From an uncultured Porphyromonadaceae bacterium (lineage in GTDB: Bacteria; Bacteroidota; Bacteroidia; Bacteroidales; Muribaculaceae), in NCBI GenBank assembly GCA_947176995.1, contig CAMWSY010000002.1, positions 1 through 47,965 on the forward strand: a stretch of DNA of 47,965 bases, in the 5' to 3' direction. Shown piece by piece: positions 1-9,749 of this stretch (the first letter of the stretch is position 1; each line of letters opens with the position of its first letter). The notes below the pieces were generated by a model. That model did no database searches and was not told where the DNA came from. It worked only from the letters and a program-made list of their open reading frames with translations. The translations under genes were made by a program, and so were the position numbers.

Positions 1-2
1 AC

Positions 3-2042
3 GGTAACCGCTTCCAGCGCTTCGGAGGCAACCGCGGTATCAACAACTCGCAGGCATTCGGTCTTAACTTCAACGTCGGTAAGGAGGAAATCATCAGAGT
101 CGGTGGTAACGTGATGTACAGCCATAGCGACCGCAACAGCATTACACGCCGCAACCGCCAGTATTTCTTACCTGATGAGCCGTCGTATTTTTCAAATTCG
201 TCAACCGATGCAACCGACAAGGGGCACAATGTAAGAGCTGACTTCCGCGTAGAGTGGAATCCTGACTCGTTCAACAAGTTGGATTTCCGCCCGCGTTTCT
301 CGTTTAATATGAACGACTCATGGAACGATGCTTTCAGTCATGAGGAATACAAGAACATGAATCTCAGCAACTCCGTGTCAAACGGCAAAAGCTATGAGGC
401 TTCGGGTCAACTTATCTACAATCATAACTTCAAGCAGCGTCGCGGCCGTTCGTTCTCGGTGTTCACAAGTTACAATATGAGTAATGTGCGCGAGCACTCA
501 TCGGTCTACACTTATACGAAATACCTACAGGAAGAAGAGGAAAATGAATGGGATTCATACGAGCAGTATCTTGAGAATCACAACTGGTCAAATACTGTAA
601 GGGCGCGCGCAACATGGACTGAGCCTATCGGAGATGTGAAAAACGGTAACTTCCTGACCTTCTCTTATCACACTTCGATGCGCTGGAATGACTCCGATAA
701 GTTTGTCTATCAGCGCGACGCCGAAGCCTTGAGCGAGTCATCGTTCTGGCCATATACTCTCAACGGAGTGGATTATGAGATACCTATGCCGGTGTGGGGT
801 AATTCTGACTATGAGCTGAAAGACAATCTCTCGAGCCAGTATCGGTCGACCTACTACGCACAGGATATCCGTTTCGGCTACAAGAAAGTTTCGAAATCGT
901 CAAATCTTGATCTGGGTCTGTCGTTTGTGCCTCAGCGCTCGGCGAGCAAGGAGCTTACCGGATCAAAGGCTTCGATACCGACCCGCTGGACGCTTAACTT
1001 TGCGCCTTACCTGACTTACCGATACAAGTGGACGGGAATGCGCTCACTGCAAATCAGGTATAACGGTCGTGGCAGCCAGCCGTCGATGACTCAGTTGCAG
1101 CCTGTGGCTGACACCTCTAACCCGCTGAACATTGTTCAGGGTAATCCGAACTTGAAGCCGTACTTCAACCACAGCATGAACATCCGTTTTCAGGACTTCA
1201 ATGGCGAAACGCAGCGTTCGCTCATGTTGATGGGTGACTTCTCGATGACTCAGAACTCGATCGTGTCGCGTACAGATGTGAATACAGCCACCGGCGCACG
1301 CACGACGACCTACGAGAATGTGAATGGAGTGTGGAGCGGCCGATTGATGAATATGCTTTCGATGCCTTTCCGCAACAAGAACTGGCAGTTCAGCAACCAC
1401 ATTTTCACGAACTTCAACCAGAATGTTGGCTTCCTTCAGGCGCAGGGAGGACTTGCACAGAAAAATACCGCACGCTCGCTCATGCTTGCCGAGAGTCCGT
1501 CGATAGCATTCCGCCCGAGCAACCTCGAACTGTCGTTGCGTCCAAATTATCATCTGCAGAAAACGTGGAACACTATCACAACCGGTAACACCAACACACT
1601 GGTGCACACCTATGGTGGTTCATTCAACGGTACATGGTATGCTAACTGGGGGCTTGTGCTTAGCACTGATCTCACTTACAGAGCATCGTCAGGCTACTCT
1701 GCCGGATTCAATCAGAACTACTGGATGTGGAACGCGCAGATCGCCTACCAGTTCCTCGCCGGCAAGTCGGCAACAATAGCCGTGAAAGTCTATGACCTGC
1801 TGCAACAGAACCAGAATGTGCAGCGCAGCGAGACGGCAACATATATTGATGATACCGAGTACAACTCGCTTACCCGCTACTTCATGTTGACATTCACCTA
1901 CCGCTTCAACACCTTCGGCAAGAATAAGCCCAAAGGCGCACAGGACGGTCCCGGCGGTCCCGGTGGTCCCGGCGGACACATGGGTCCCCCTCCCGGTGGT
2001 GGCCCCGGCGGAGGTTTCGGTGGCGGACGTGGACGCTTTTAA
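3..2042 (+). CDS. Outer-membrane beta-barrel / TonB-dependent-receptor-like protein, 5' partial, with Gly/Pro-rich C-terminal tail
   Basis: Frame is open from base 3 through the listed ATG at 111 (GNRFQRFGGNRGINNSQAFGLNFNVG...); repeated aromatic beta-strand pattern; ends ...GGGFGGGRGRF. Confidence 0.85.
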   Translation, partial: GNRFQRFGGNRGINNSQAFGLNFNVGKEEIIRVGGNVMYSHSDRNSITRRNRQYFLPDEPSYFSNSSTDATDKGHNVRADFRVEWNPDSFNKLDFRPRFSFNMNDSWNDAFSHEEYKNMNLSNSVSNGKSYEASGQLIYNHNFKQRRGRSFSVFTSYNMSNVREHSSVYTYTKYLQEEEENEWDSYEQYLENHNWSNTVRARATWTEPIGDVKNGNFLTFSYHTSMRWNDSDKFVYQRDAEALSESSFWPYTLNGVDYEIPMPVWGNSDYELKDNLSSQYRSTYYAQDIRFGYKKVSKSSNLDLGLSFVPQRSASKELTGSKASIPTRWTLNFAPYLTYRYKWTGMRSLQIRYNGRGSQPSMTQLQPVADTSNPLNIVQGNPNLKPYFNHSMNIRFQDFNGETQRSLMLMGDFSMTQNSIVSRTDVNTATGARTTTYENVNGVWSGRLMNMLSMPFRNKNWQFSNHIFTNFNQNVGFLQAQGGLAQKNTARSLMLAESPSIAFRPSNLELSLRPNYHLQKTWNTITTGNTNTLVHTYGGSFNGTWYANWGLVLSTDLTYRASSGYSAGFNQNYWMWNAQIAYQFLAGKSATIAVKVYDLLQQNQNVQRSETATYIDDTEYNSLTRYFMLTFTYRFNTFGKNKPKGAQDGPGGPGGPGGHMGPPPGGGPGGGFGGGRGRF

Positions 2043-2061
2043 CCCCCTCTCTATATCGTGA

Positions 2062-2097
2062 AGAAGGCGCTCCCGGAGAAATCCGGAGGCGCCTTCT
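2062..2097 (+). terminator. Candidate intrinsic terminator after the beta-barrel gene
   Basis: Inverted repeat agaaggcgctcc...ggaggcgccttct just after the stop codon (one bulge). Confidence 0.55.
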
Positions 2098-2120
2098 GAC
2101 ATTTAAATGCTTGAAAATAA

Positions 2121-2151
2121 GTAGGGACGCACGAAAACCGTGCGTCCCTAC
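2121..2151. repeat. Palindromic REP-like element (perfect 13-bp arms)
   Basis: gtagggacgcacg-aaaac-cgtgcgtccctac between convergent genes; related sequences at 22546, 36581, 43842 and 44038. Confidence 0.75.
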
Positions 2152-2172
2152 GTTGCATTTTGTTTTCTGTGG

Positions 2173-3825
2173 TTATTTCACGAAGAAGTCGGTGATGACC
2201 GATGCGTGATCCGACGGCCATGCTACGCCGTGGTGGGCAAACGCTTCAGTGAAATAGGGGATAAGGTCGTCGCCCTTGTAATAGATGAAGTCTACACGGT
2301 TGGGGACGGGCTTGCGTACACCGTTGTAGAGCGGCGTCCATGTCGAGCCGGGGTAGAGCTCAGAATCGGGGTAAAGCTGACGGAAGCTGTCGATGAAGCC
2401 GAGGTCATCGACCATCACTTTGGATGGCCATGAAATGGCGGGGTTATCGATGCGCTTCTCACCGTAGACGCGGTAACCGAATTTGTCGAGGTGCGTGCCT
2501 GAGTTGAAATCACCGGCCGCAATGACGGGCACGTTGTCGGCGTTAGCGGCATACTCGGCAAGCACAGGTGCTATTGCCTTGATGTCGTTTGAGCGTATCG
2601 TGTCGGTCTCCCAGTGCCAGTCGAGCCATATATCGAAGAACGCCACCTGCTTGCCTGCGGGGAGGTTTACTTTTATTCCGCCCGATTTCTGCGGTTTGTA
2701 GAGCTTGATTGTCTCGGCAATGGGATATCGGCTGAGTATGGCGAGGTTGTCGCTCAGGAGGTAGTAATGATAGCCAAGTGAGTCGGCGAGTACGGCACCA
2801 CCGCCGTAGGCCTCGACGAGCGCGATCAGATCGGCGTTGGCGTTCTTGAGCACTTCGGCAGTGCGGGCTATGCCCACGTGCTCACCGAAGCGTCCGCCTC
2901 CGTGCCAGATGTTCCATGCCTGTACCCTTAGTCTGTCAATCGGGAGCTCTGCGGCAGCTTCTGCAACTTCGGGAAAGTACTGAGCGTATTCGGCAGCCAC
3001 TTCATCGGCCGAGACTGCACGATCCCATATCTTCACCTCGTCGATGCGTCCGTTGAACGCGCTTCGCTCTCCTCGTGAATAGTTGTGTGCCCTTTCGGTG
3101 TATTCGTCACATCCTCCGACAAATGTCGGGAACAGTCCTTTCACATGCTTTAGGTCGGGCATGTTGTAGACTGCCACATTCTCACCGTCGAAATAGAGCC
3201 ACATCTCGTTGTTGTCGAGGTCGACGCTTGCAGTGATGTTGTGCCATCGTCCGTCGTTTATGCGCTGGCGCTCTGCTGTGGGGGTGTAGGAGTACCATGT
3301 GGTGCTGTCGCATAGATGGAGATACCATCCTCCGAGATCGGTTGTGCCCAGCAGTATTCCGGGCGTTTTGCTCTGGTCGGGGAATACATCCTCGTCGCAG
3401 ATGTTGCGGTACTCGCGGTGCACCTCGAGATTGGGCCGGTAGTTTCTCTTGTTTGCGAATATCGGCGTTCCCTGCCGCGCTCCGGGCTTGGTCTGCACCC
3501 ACACTGAGAGGGCGAACGACTTGTCGTAGTCGGGCGTCTGCTGCGGGTCGAGTCTCACGGGTATGCGGTTTGCGACCTCATCTGTTAGGTCGAGTGCGTT
3601 TCCGCGCAGTCCGGGGCAGAACGAGATTGTGTCGGCGGCTCGGTAAATGCGGTTTGTGGCCTGCATTTTCTTCACGTTGTCGAAGTCGACTACCGACTTG
3701 TCGAAGGTGAGATGCGTGATGCAGTCGCGTGGTGCTGGAGGCGTTTTCGGCTTGGCAGCCGAAGCGCCAGAGGCTATGAGCAGAGCCGCGGCGGCTCCGA
3801 GCATAAGCCGTGGATAGTTAGTCAT
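2173..3825 (-). CDS. LamG-like domain plus endonuclease/exonuclease/phosphatase family protein, secreted
   Basis: Signal peptide; LamG-like N-terminal half; EEP motifs VQAWNIWHGGG, AAGDFNSGTHLD, RVDFIYYKGD, WPSDHASVITDF. Confidence 0.8.
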   Translation of the reverse strand: MTNYPRLMLGAAAALLIASGASAAKPKTPPAPRDCITHLTFDKSVVDFDNVKKMQATNRIYRAADTISFCPGLRGNALDLTDEVANRIPVRLDPQQTPDYDKSFALSVWVQTKPGARQGTPIFANKRNYRPNLEVHREYRNICDEDVFPDQSKTPGILLGTTDLGGWYLHLCDSTTWYSYTPTAERQRINDGRWHNITASVDLDNNEMWLYFDGENVAVYNMPDLKHVKGLFPTFVGGCDEYTERAHNYSRGERSAFNGRIDEVKIWDRAVSADEVAAEYAQYFPEVAEAAAELPIDRLRVQAWNIWHGGGRFGEHVGIARTAEVLKNANADLIALVEAYGGGAVLADSLGYHYYLLSDNLAILSRYPIAETIKLYKPQKSGGIKVNLPAGKQVAFFDIWLDWHWETDTIRSNDIKAIAPVLAEYAANADNVPVIAAGDFNSGTHLDKFGYRVYGEKRIDNPAISWPSKVMVDDLGFIDSFRQLYPDSELYPGSTWTPLYNGVRKPVPNRVDFIYYKGDDLIPYFTEAFAHHGVAWPSDHASVITDFFVK

Positions 3826-3873
3826 AATGGTAATGATTTGAGTTTATTGATATTTTATGGCGTCGTGCGCTTC

Positions 3874-4296
3874 TCAGCGCAGGCGGTCGTAGGATTTCAG
3901 CAGTTTCTCGTCGGCAAGGATGCGGCGGTAGGCTATGAAAGCGGCGATCAAGGCTGCCGGGAGCAGAAGACCTCCAAAGCCGAAGTCTCCTTTGGGTGAA
4001 TCAGGGAGAGAAATGAATATAAAGTAGATACCTATTGCCAGTGATACCTCGATAAGAAACATGGCGATAAGCGTGATTGCGCGCTGCCGGCGCGTGTTGC
4101 GGAACTGGAAGATCGCGAATAGCAGAATTGCCGCAGCCACAATGTTAAGCGTGAAATACAGTGTATAATTGCAGGGATAGACTGTGATCGTGTCTCCGGC
4201 TGCACCTGTCAGATATCCGACAGGAATGAAGCAGAAAACAATGATAAAGATCGATGCGAGGAGCAGAAACACTGTCTGCCAACGTTGGATTACCAT
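3874..4296 (-). CDS. DUF4293-like small integral membrane protein
   Basis: Starts MVIQRWQTVFLLLASI with four hydrophobic segments; start moved to the internal Met at 4296. Confidence 0.7.
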   Translation of the reverse strand: MVIQRWQTVFLLLASIFIIVFCFIPVGYLTGAAGDTITVYPCNYTLYFTLNIVAAAILLFAIFQFRNTRRQRAITLIAMFLIEVSLAIGIYFIFISLPDSPKGDFGFGGLLLPAALIAAFIAYRRILADEKLLKSYDRLR

Positions 4297-4330
4297 AATG
4301 TGAAGTGATGATTTATGTTTGTATTTTTTT

Positions 4331-6526
4331 TCAGTCAATATCGTATAGGATGTTGTCAAGCAAAAGCGGGACTATGCGTGCATCGGCACCCGCTTTGGTG
4401 AGGTAGGGGAGATCGGTTTCAACGGTCTCTACAAGTTGCCGGCGGGTCATGTCGCCGAGAGTCATGGCAAGCTTGTAGGCGTTGGCAGCGTCCTGATAGT
4501 TGTGCTCGATGAGATATATGTGCCCCATGTTGATGTAGTCGGCGGGAGTGGGAGCTGCCTGAATCACTTTCTGGTACTGGCGGCGCGAGTTCTCGAGGTC
4601 GCCGTTGAGCAGCAGCGCCCATGCGAGGCGGCGCAGGGTCGCCATGGAATCGGGCTTGAGATAGGCGGCTTTGTAGAGTACTTTCACGGCCTCGGCATAG
4701 CGGCCAAGTTCGGTCAGGCACTCGCCTATGGCAAGGGTTGTCGCCGGCTTGTCGGGGTCCTCACGGTCGATGCGGCGGTAATAGTCGAGAGCCTGCTGCC
4801 ATGAGCCGGTGGCGCGCGAACATGAGGCTATGCGCCGGAGTGTCCAGAGGCTGGACTGGTCGAGCAGTTCGGCACGCAGATAGCAGTCGATGGCATGGTC
4901 GAGGTCGCCGAGATTCTGATAGCAGAATCCCATCTTCTGGTAAAGCGTGGCATCGGGGGGCACAATCGTGTCGAGCTCATTGAACAGGCGCAATGCTTCG
5001 CTCCACATCTGGTGGGTGAAGTGAAACTCGGCAAGTGCGCCGATAGTCAGCTCCGAGCGTATCCATGGCGAAACCGCAGGGATGTCGAGTGCCGAAGGCA
5101 TGGATGCAAACGGGTCGTTGAACTCACCTTTGCGGCGGTAGAGCTTGAAAAACCGGTAGAGATTTCGCACGTAGCGGTTCACGATCTCTTTGGTGTCGGT
5201 TTCGTCGCGGTTGATGATGTCGGCTGCAATGGCGTCGATATCGGCTTTCTGTGCCTCAAGCTGACTTGCAATCATGTCGCGTTGCATCTGCGGCATCATG
5301 GCCATGGAGAATGCCATGGAATACTTGTCGCTGTCGCACAGCATGGGGGATGCGGCTATCATGCGCGCGAAAGGTGATGATGGGTCTACAGCCGCTGCAA
5401 CTGCCGAGTGTGAGGGGCTGAACGGGAGAAACCAATTGGCGACGTCGTTGAAGAACGGAAATGATTTCAGATGGATGAATGTGCTCATCATCACGTCGGC
5501 ACCTTCCTGCTGCATCTCTGAGATTTCCCGGAAAGTGTCGGTCAGTCCGCTCTTGTCGAGCATCTCCATCCACTTGGGCGACTGCTCGGGATCGGCGAGT
5601 TCCGCCGGATCGCTTGCCGTGAACCTCTGCTGAAATTTGGGGCGCATACTCATGATGGTGGGCATCACTTCGTCGCGCATCTTCTTGTTGATGCGCTCTG
5701 TGTCGCGTGTGCGTGCGAGTTCGGTTATGACGATGCGCAGGTCGGCGTCGAATGTCGAGTCAGGTGCTTCGGCGAGCGAGCGGGTGAGGTTGAGAATAGT
5801 GGGGGATACAGCGCGCGTGGGGCGGTGCATCATGGCCACGACTGCGGCGGTGAGAGCCACCGGCCGAAGTGATTTCTCAGTGGCGTCACGGTAGAAGTCG
5901 AGCAGCAATGTGACTCTTGAGGTCTCAAAAAACTCGAGTGCACCGAGCATAATTGCCGAGATTACCGGCACTTTGACGTCGGCGGGCAGAAGCGGGGATC
6001 GGAGTGCATCGGCTATTGCTGCCATGTCGGCACGCGAGAGCGGGAATGTGGTCCAGATGCGGTTGAATATGCGCCGCTCGAGGGCTTCTGTTTCAGATGT
6101 GTCGATTTTTTTGTTGCTGTTGCCGAGAATGTCGCCGAACACATCGGACGACGTCAGCGACGTGTAGCGGTCGATCAGTGAGGCAATCGTGTCGGGTTGC
6201 AACCGCTCATAGCGCAGGGTGCTGTAGTATAGGTCGGGCGAATTGTCGTCGAGGCGTGCGCGGCGCGTGCACTGATCCACTACGGTCATTATGCCGTCGG
6301 AAATGCTTGCAAGTGTGTCGTTGCGTGTGGGGTCCTTGGTGTCGGCCATTGCATATTGCAGCAAGAAGCGGTAAGTGCGCTCAAGGTCGTTGGCTCTCTC
6401 GGTCAGATCCCACTGCATCGCCGCCTCGGTGAGTGCATGAAGGTTGGAAAACGCCTCATGCAGATGAGCCGCGGCAGTGAGCGAATATATCTTTTCAGCG
6501 AGTGCTGTTGTATCGGTAAGTTTCAT
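4331..6526 (-). CDS. Tetratricopeptide-repeat protein
   Basis: Long ORF with C-terminal TPRs (YQKMGFCYQNLGDLDHAIDCYLRAELLD, AIGECLTELGRYAEAVKVLYKAAYLKPD); start likely MKLTDTTAL. Confidence 0.75.
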   Translation of the reverse strand: MKLTDTTALAEKIYSLTAAAHLHEAFSNLHALTEAAMQWDLTERANDLERTYRFLLQYAMADTKDPTRNDTLASISDGIMTVVDQCTRRARLDDNSPDLYYSTLRYERLQPDTIASLIDRYTSLTSSDVFGDILGNSNKKIDTSETEALERRIFNRIWTTFPLSRADMAAIADALRSPLLPADVKVPVISAIMLGALEFFETSRVTLLLDFYRDATEKSLRPVALTAAVVAMMHRPTRAVSPTILNLTRSLAEAPDSTFDADLRIVITELARTRDTERINKKMRDEVMPTIMSMRPKFQQRFTASDPAELADPEQSPKWMEMLDKSGLTDTFREISEMQQEGADVMMSTFIHLKSFPFFNDVANWFLPFSPSHSAVAAAVDPSSPFARMIAASPMLCDSDKYSMAFSMAMMPQMQRDMIASQLEAQKADIDAIAADIINRDETDTKEIVNRYVRNLYRFFKLYRRKGEFNDPFASMPSALDIPAVSPWIRSELTIGALAEFHFTHQMWSEALRLFNELDTIVPPDATLYQKMGFCYQNLGDLDHAIDCYLRAELLDQSSLWTLRRIASCSRATGSWQQALDYYRRIDREDPDKPATTLAIGECLTELGRYAEAVKVLYKAAYLKPDSMATLRRLAWALLLNGDLENSRRQYQKVIQAAPTPADYINMGHIYLIEHNYQDAANAYKLAMTLGDMTRRQLVETVETDLPYLTKAGADARIVPLLLDNILYDID

Positions 6527-6743
6527 TATTCTTATTTTGGGGGGAGAGAAAACATCACAATGCAAATATAACAAACTTGCACAAGGCTATTCGTTGGGGA
6601 GTGTGTCAAAAAATGTGCCACGGCATGAAAGAAACGGTCGTATTAAGATATTTTAACATGGCTAAATTTCCACTAAAGTATATCTTTACAAACCAAACTG
6701 TAATATTGGTTTTATTTAAGTAGTAATAGAGTGTTAAAATATT

Positions 6744-7532
6744 ATGAGAACGAAAATATTGGTGATTGACGACGAAGAGTCAATCTGCGAAATACTGCGG
6801 TTCAATCTCGAGAAAGAGGGCTATGAGGCCGATTGTGCCTACAGCGCCGAAGAAGCTCTTGAGATGGATCTTACACCCTATCAGTTGTTTATAGTCGACA
6901 TAATGATGGATCGGCTAAGTGGTTTCGACTTCGCTAAGAGGCTGAAAAACAATCCTGCGCTCGAATCGAAACCTATAATATTCTGCTCGGCTCTCAACGG
7001 TGAGGACGAGACTGTGATGGGACTGAACATAGGTGCCGACGACTATATCACCAAGCCCTTTGTGATAAGCGAGGTGATCGCGCGAGTGAAGGCAGTGCTC
7101 AGGCGCACGGCAGCACAGCAGGGATTTGATCCCACACGCTATGCCAATCCTGTGGCAGCCCCGGTTGCTGCGCAGCCGTCGCCCGTGCAGTATCAGCAGC
7201 CGGCACCCGCTCCGCGATCCAACGAGCATCATGAGCCTGACATTGTGTTCAGGGGGCTGCGCATAAACCGCAATACAAAATCATGCACTCTCGACGGCGA
7301 ACTTGTGCGTCTGACAAAAAAAGAGCTTGACATACTCCTGTTTTTCCTTACTCACCGCAACCGCATCTATTCGCGCGAGGAGCTGATTGGCAATATATGG
7401 GGCACCGACGTGGTCGTGACCGACCGCGCCATCGATACCAACATGGCCCGTCTCCGCAAGAAACTCGGCGACTACGGGTCTCACATCGTTACCCGACTTG
7501 GTTTTGGATATGGGTTCCAAGAAGAGATTTAG
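6744..7532 (+). CDS. OmpR-family DNA-binding response regulator
   Basis: Receiver domain (ILVIDDEESICEILRFNLEKEGYEA, IVDIMMDRLSG, KPF) plus winged helix (LTKKELDILLFFLTHRNRIYSREELIGNIWG). RprY-like by general resemblance only. Stop is TAG. Confidence 0.92.
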   Translation: MRTKILVIDDEESICEILRFNLEKEGYEADCAYSAEEALEMDLTPYQLFIVDIMMDRLSGFDFAKRLKNNPALESKPIIFCSALNGEDETVMGLNIGADDYITKPFVISEVIARVKAVLRRTAAQQGFDPTRYANPVAAPVAAQPSPVQYQQPAPAPRSNEHHEPDIVFRGLRINRNTKSCTLDGELVRLTKKELDILLFFLTHRNRIYSREELIGNIWGTDVVVTDRAIDTNMARLRKKLGDYGSHIVTRLGFGYGFQEEI

Positions 7533-8928
7533 ATTTAACTACCGCGTCAGGATTTTCCTCCCGACCGCATTGCTCATCTGGGCGACAATAGCCGTAGGCG
7601 CGCTTTACTCTTATAAGCGAGAGAAGGACTACAGGCAGGAAACTGTGCTCAGCGATCTGATGCTCATTACCGATCGCCTGATCCACATGTATGAGCAGGA
7701 TCTCGACTTCGCTCCGTTTCTTGAATTTGTCGACCAGTATTACGGCAAGGCCGATCTCAAGGGTATAAAAGTCACGATGCTTAACCCTGTGACCGGCGAG
7801 ATCATGGGATCGCTCGGCGAGCCTATGAGCGTCGACGGCGATCTGGAGCGCCGTGATGAGTTTGTGGCCTATTACGAAGGCTATTCACCGGGTCACGAGA
7901 TGAAGGTGATGACCGCATTGCCGTTTGACGTGTCGGTCGACTCGTGGTTCAAACTCAACTCCGGTTACTGGCTCTTCATGATGATGCTTGCCGGAGGCGC
8001 CACACTGGTGGTGTATTTCTTTGCCTACCATCAGGCGCGCAACGTGATGCTCCTGCGTGCCTTCACTGAAAAGGCCGCTCACAACGACGACTCATTTGAG
8101 CTTACCGAGAAGTTTCCTAACGACGAGCTTGGCGATATATCGCGTCAGATCATCGAAATCTACAAGTCACGACAGGACGCTATGGCCGCTCATGAGCGCG
8201 AGCACCGCATCGCGCTGCGTGCGACCGAGGAGAAGATCAAGATCAAGCGTCAGCTTGCCAACAACGTGGGGCATGAGCTTAAGACCCCTGTGGGCATCGT
8301 GCGTGGCTATGTTGACACACTGGTGTCAAATCCCGAGATGGACATAGATTCGCGCCAGCATTTCCTGCGCAAGACTCAGCAGCATGTGGAGCGGCTATGC
8401 TCCATGCTCGATGACCTGTCGACACTGACGCGTCTCGATGAGGGGGGCGGCATGATCACCTCGCGCGAGGTTGACATGAATATTCTTCTTGCCGATATCA
8501 CCGATGAGATCGACGAGAGCGGAATAGGCGGCGACATGACGTTCATCTATGACGTGCCCGTCCATTGTGTGGTGTGCGGAAGCGAAACGCTTATAAACGC
8601 GGCGATCATGAACCTTGTGAAAAACGCCGTGGCCTACTCCAAGGGTACTGAAATGGGTGTGCTCTTTACGGGTAAAACCTCGTCGCACTACTCGTTTGTG
8701 TTCTACGACAACGGTACGGGAGTAGCCCCCGAGCATCTGCCGCGTCTGTTTGACCGCTTCTATCGCATCGACACCGGCCGCTCGCGCAAGACCGGCGGCA
8801 CAGGTCTCGGTCTGCCAATCGTGAAATCGACGTTTATCAATATGGGAGGCACTATCACAGTGCGCAACCGTGAGGGTGGCGGTCTTGAATTCTGTTTCAC
8901 GATGCCCGTATGGAAACCAAAGAAATAA
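7510..8928 (+). CDS. Sensor histidine kinase
   Basis: Two TM segments; H-box NNVGHELKTPVGIVRGYVDTL; N/G boxes DNGTGVAPEHLPRLFDRFYRID, TGGTGLGLPIVKS. Overlaps the regulator gene. Confidence 0.92.
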   Translation: MGSKKRFRFNYRVRIFLPTALLIWATIAVGALYSYKREKDYRQETVLSDLMLITDRLIHMYEQDLDFAPFLEFVDQYYGKADLKGIKVTMLNPVTGEIMGSLGEPMSVDGDLERRDEFVAYYEGYSPGHEMKVMTALPFDVSVDSWFKLNSGYWLFMMMLAGGATLVVYFFAYHQARNVMLLRAFTEKAAHNDDSFELTEKFPNDELGDISRQIIEIYKSRQDAMAAHEREHRIALRATEEKIKIKRQLANNVGHELKTPVGIVRGYVDTLVSNPEMDIDSRQHFLRKTQQHVERLCSMLDDLSTLTRLDEGGGMITSREVDMNILLADITDEIDESGIGGDMTFIYDVPVHCVVCGSETLINAAIMNLVKNAVAYSKGTEMGVLFTGKTSSHYSFVFYDNGTGVAPEHLPRLFDRFYRIDTGRSRKTGGTGLGLPIVKSTFINMGGTITVRNREGGGLEFCFTMPVWKPKK

Positions 8929-9749
8929 AAGTGTCAGGGCCGATAGGGGTCTTTGACTCCGGCTACGGTGGCCTGACTGTGCTGCGGGAGATTGCCCGCC
9001 GGCTTCCCGGTTACGATTATCTTTACTTAGGCGACAATGCGCGTGCCCCTTATGGCACGCGCTCGTTCGACATAGTCTATCGGTTTACGCTCGAGGCGGT
9101 AAAGTATCTTTTTGACTGCGGATGCCATCTTGTGGTGCTCGCGTGCAACACGGCGTCGGCAAAGGCTCTGCGCACGATCCAGCAGGTCGATCTGCCACGT
9201 CTGGCACCCGACAGGCGAGTGCTGGGGGTCATACGCCCGACTGTGGAGGTGCTTCCGGCACTCACGCGCACCGGCCATATAGGTGTCTTCGGCACTCCGG
9301 GCACGATAGCCTCGCGATCCTATGACATGGAGATTGCCAAACTTCATCCCACGCTCAGCTGTCGCGGTCAGGCGTGTCCCATGTGGGTTCCGCTTGTGGA
9401 GAATGGCGAGGCCGACGGCGAGGGGGCCGACTATTTCGTGAAAAAGTATGTTGACCGGCTTATGTGTGACGATGAAATGATCGACACGGTCATTCTCGGC
9501 TGTACCCACTATCCGCTTCTCGCGTCCAAGATTCAGAAGTATCTGCCCGCAGGGGTACGCGCGGTGTCGCAGGGGGAGATCGTGGCCGGTAGTCTTGCCG
9601 ATTATCTGGCAAGACATCCCGAGATAGAGTGCCGTTGCTCGGCAGGAGGAGAAATAAAGTACGTCACGACCGAGGACGCTGCAAAGTTCGACGGTCTGGC
9701 ATCGATGTTTATGGGGAAGGAAATCAAATCGACACAGATAGTTTTATGA
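8910..9749 (+). CDS. murI: Glutamate racemase
   Basis: GPIGVFDSGYGGLTVLREI, LGDNARAPYG, LACNTASAKALR, LGCTHYPLL. Confidence 0.95.
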   Translation: METKEIKVSGPIGVFDSGYGGLTVLREIARRLPGYDYLYLGDNARAPYGTRSFDIVYRFTLEAVKYLFDCGCHLVVLACNTASAKALRTIQQVDLPRLAPDRRVLGVIRPTVEVLPALTRTGHIGVFGTPGTIASRSYDMEIAKLHPTLSCRGQACPMWVPLVENGEADGEGADYFVKKYVDRLMCDDEMIDTVILGCTHYPLLASKIQKYLPAGVRAVSQGEIVAGSLADYLARHPEIECRCSAGGEIKYVTTEDAAKFDGLASMFMGKEIKSTQIVL

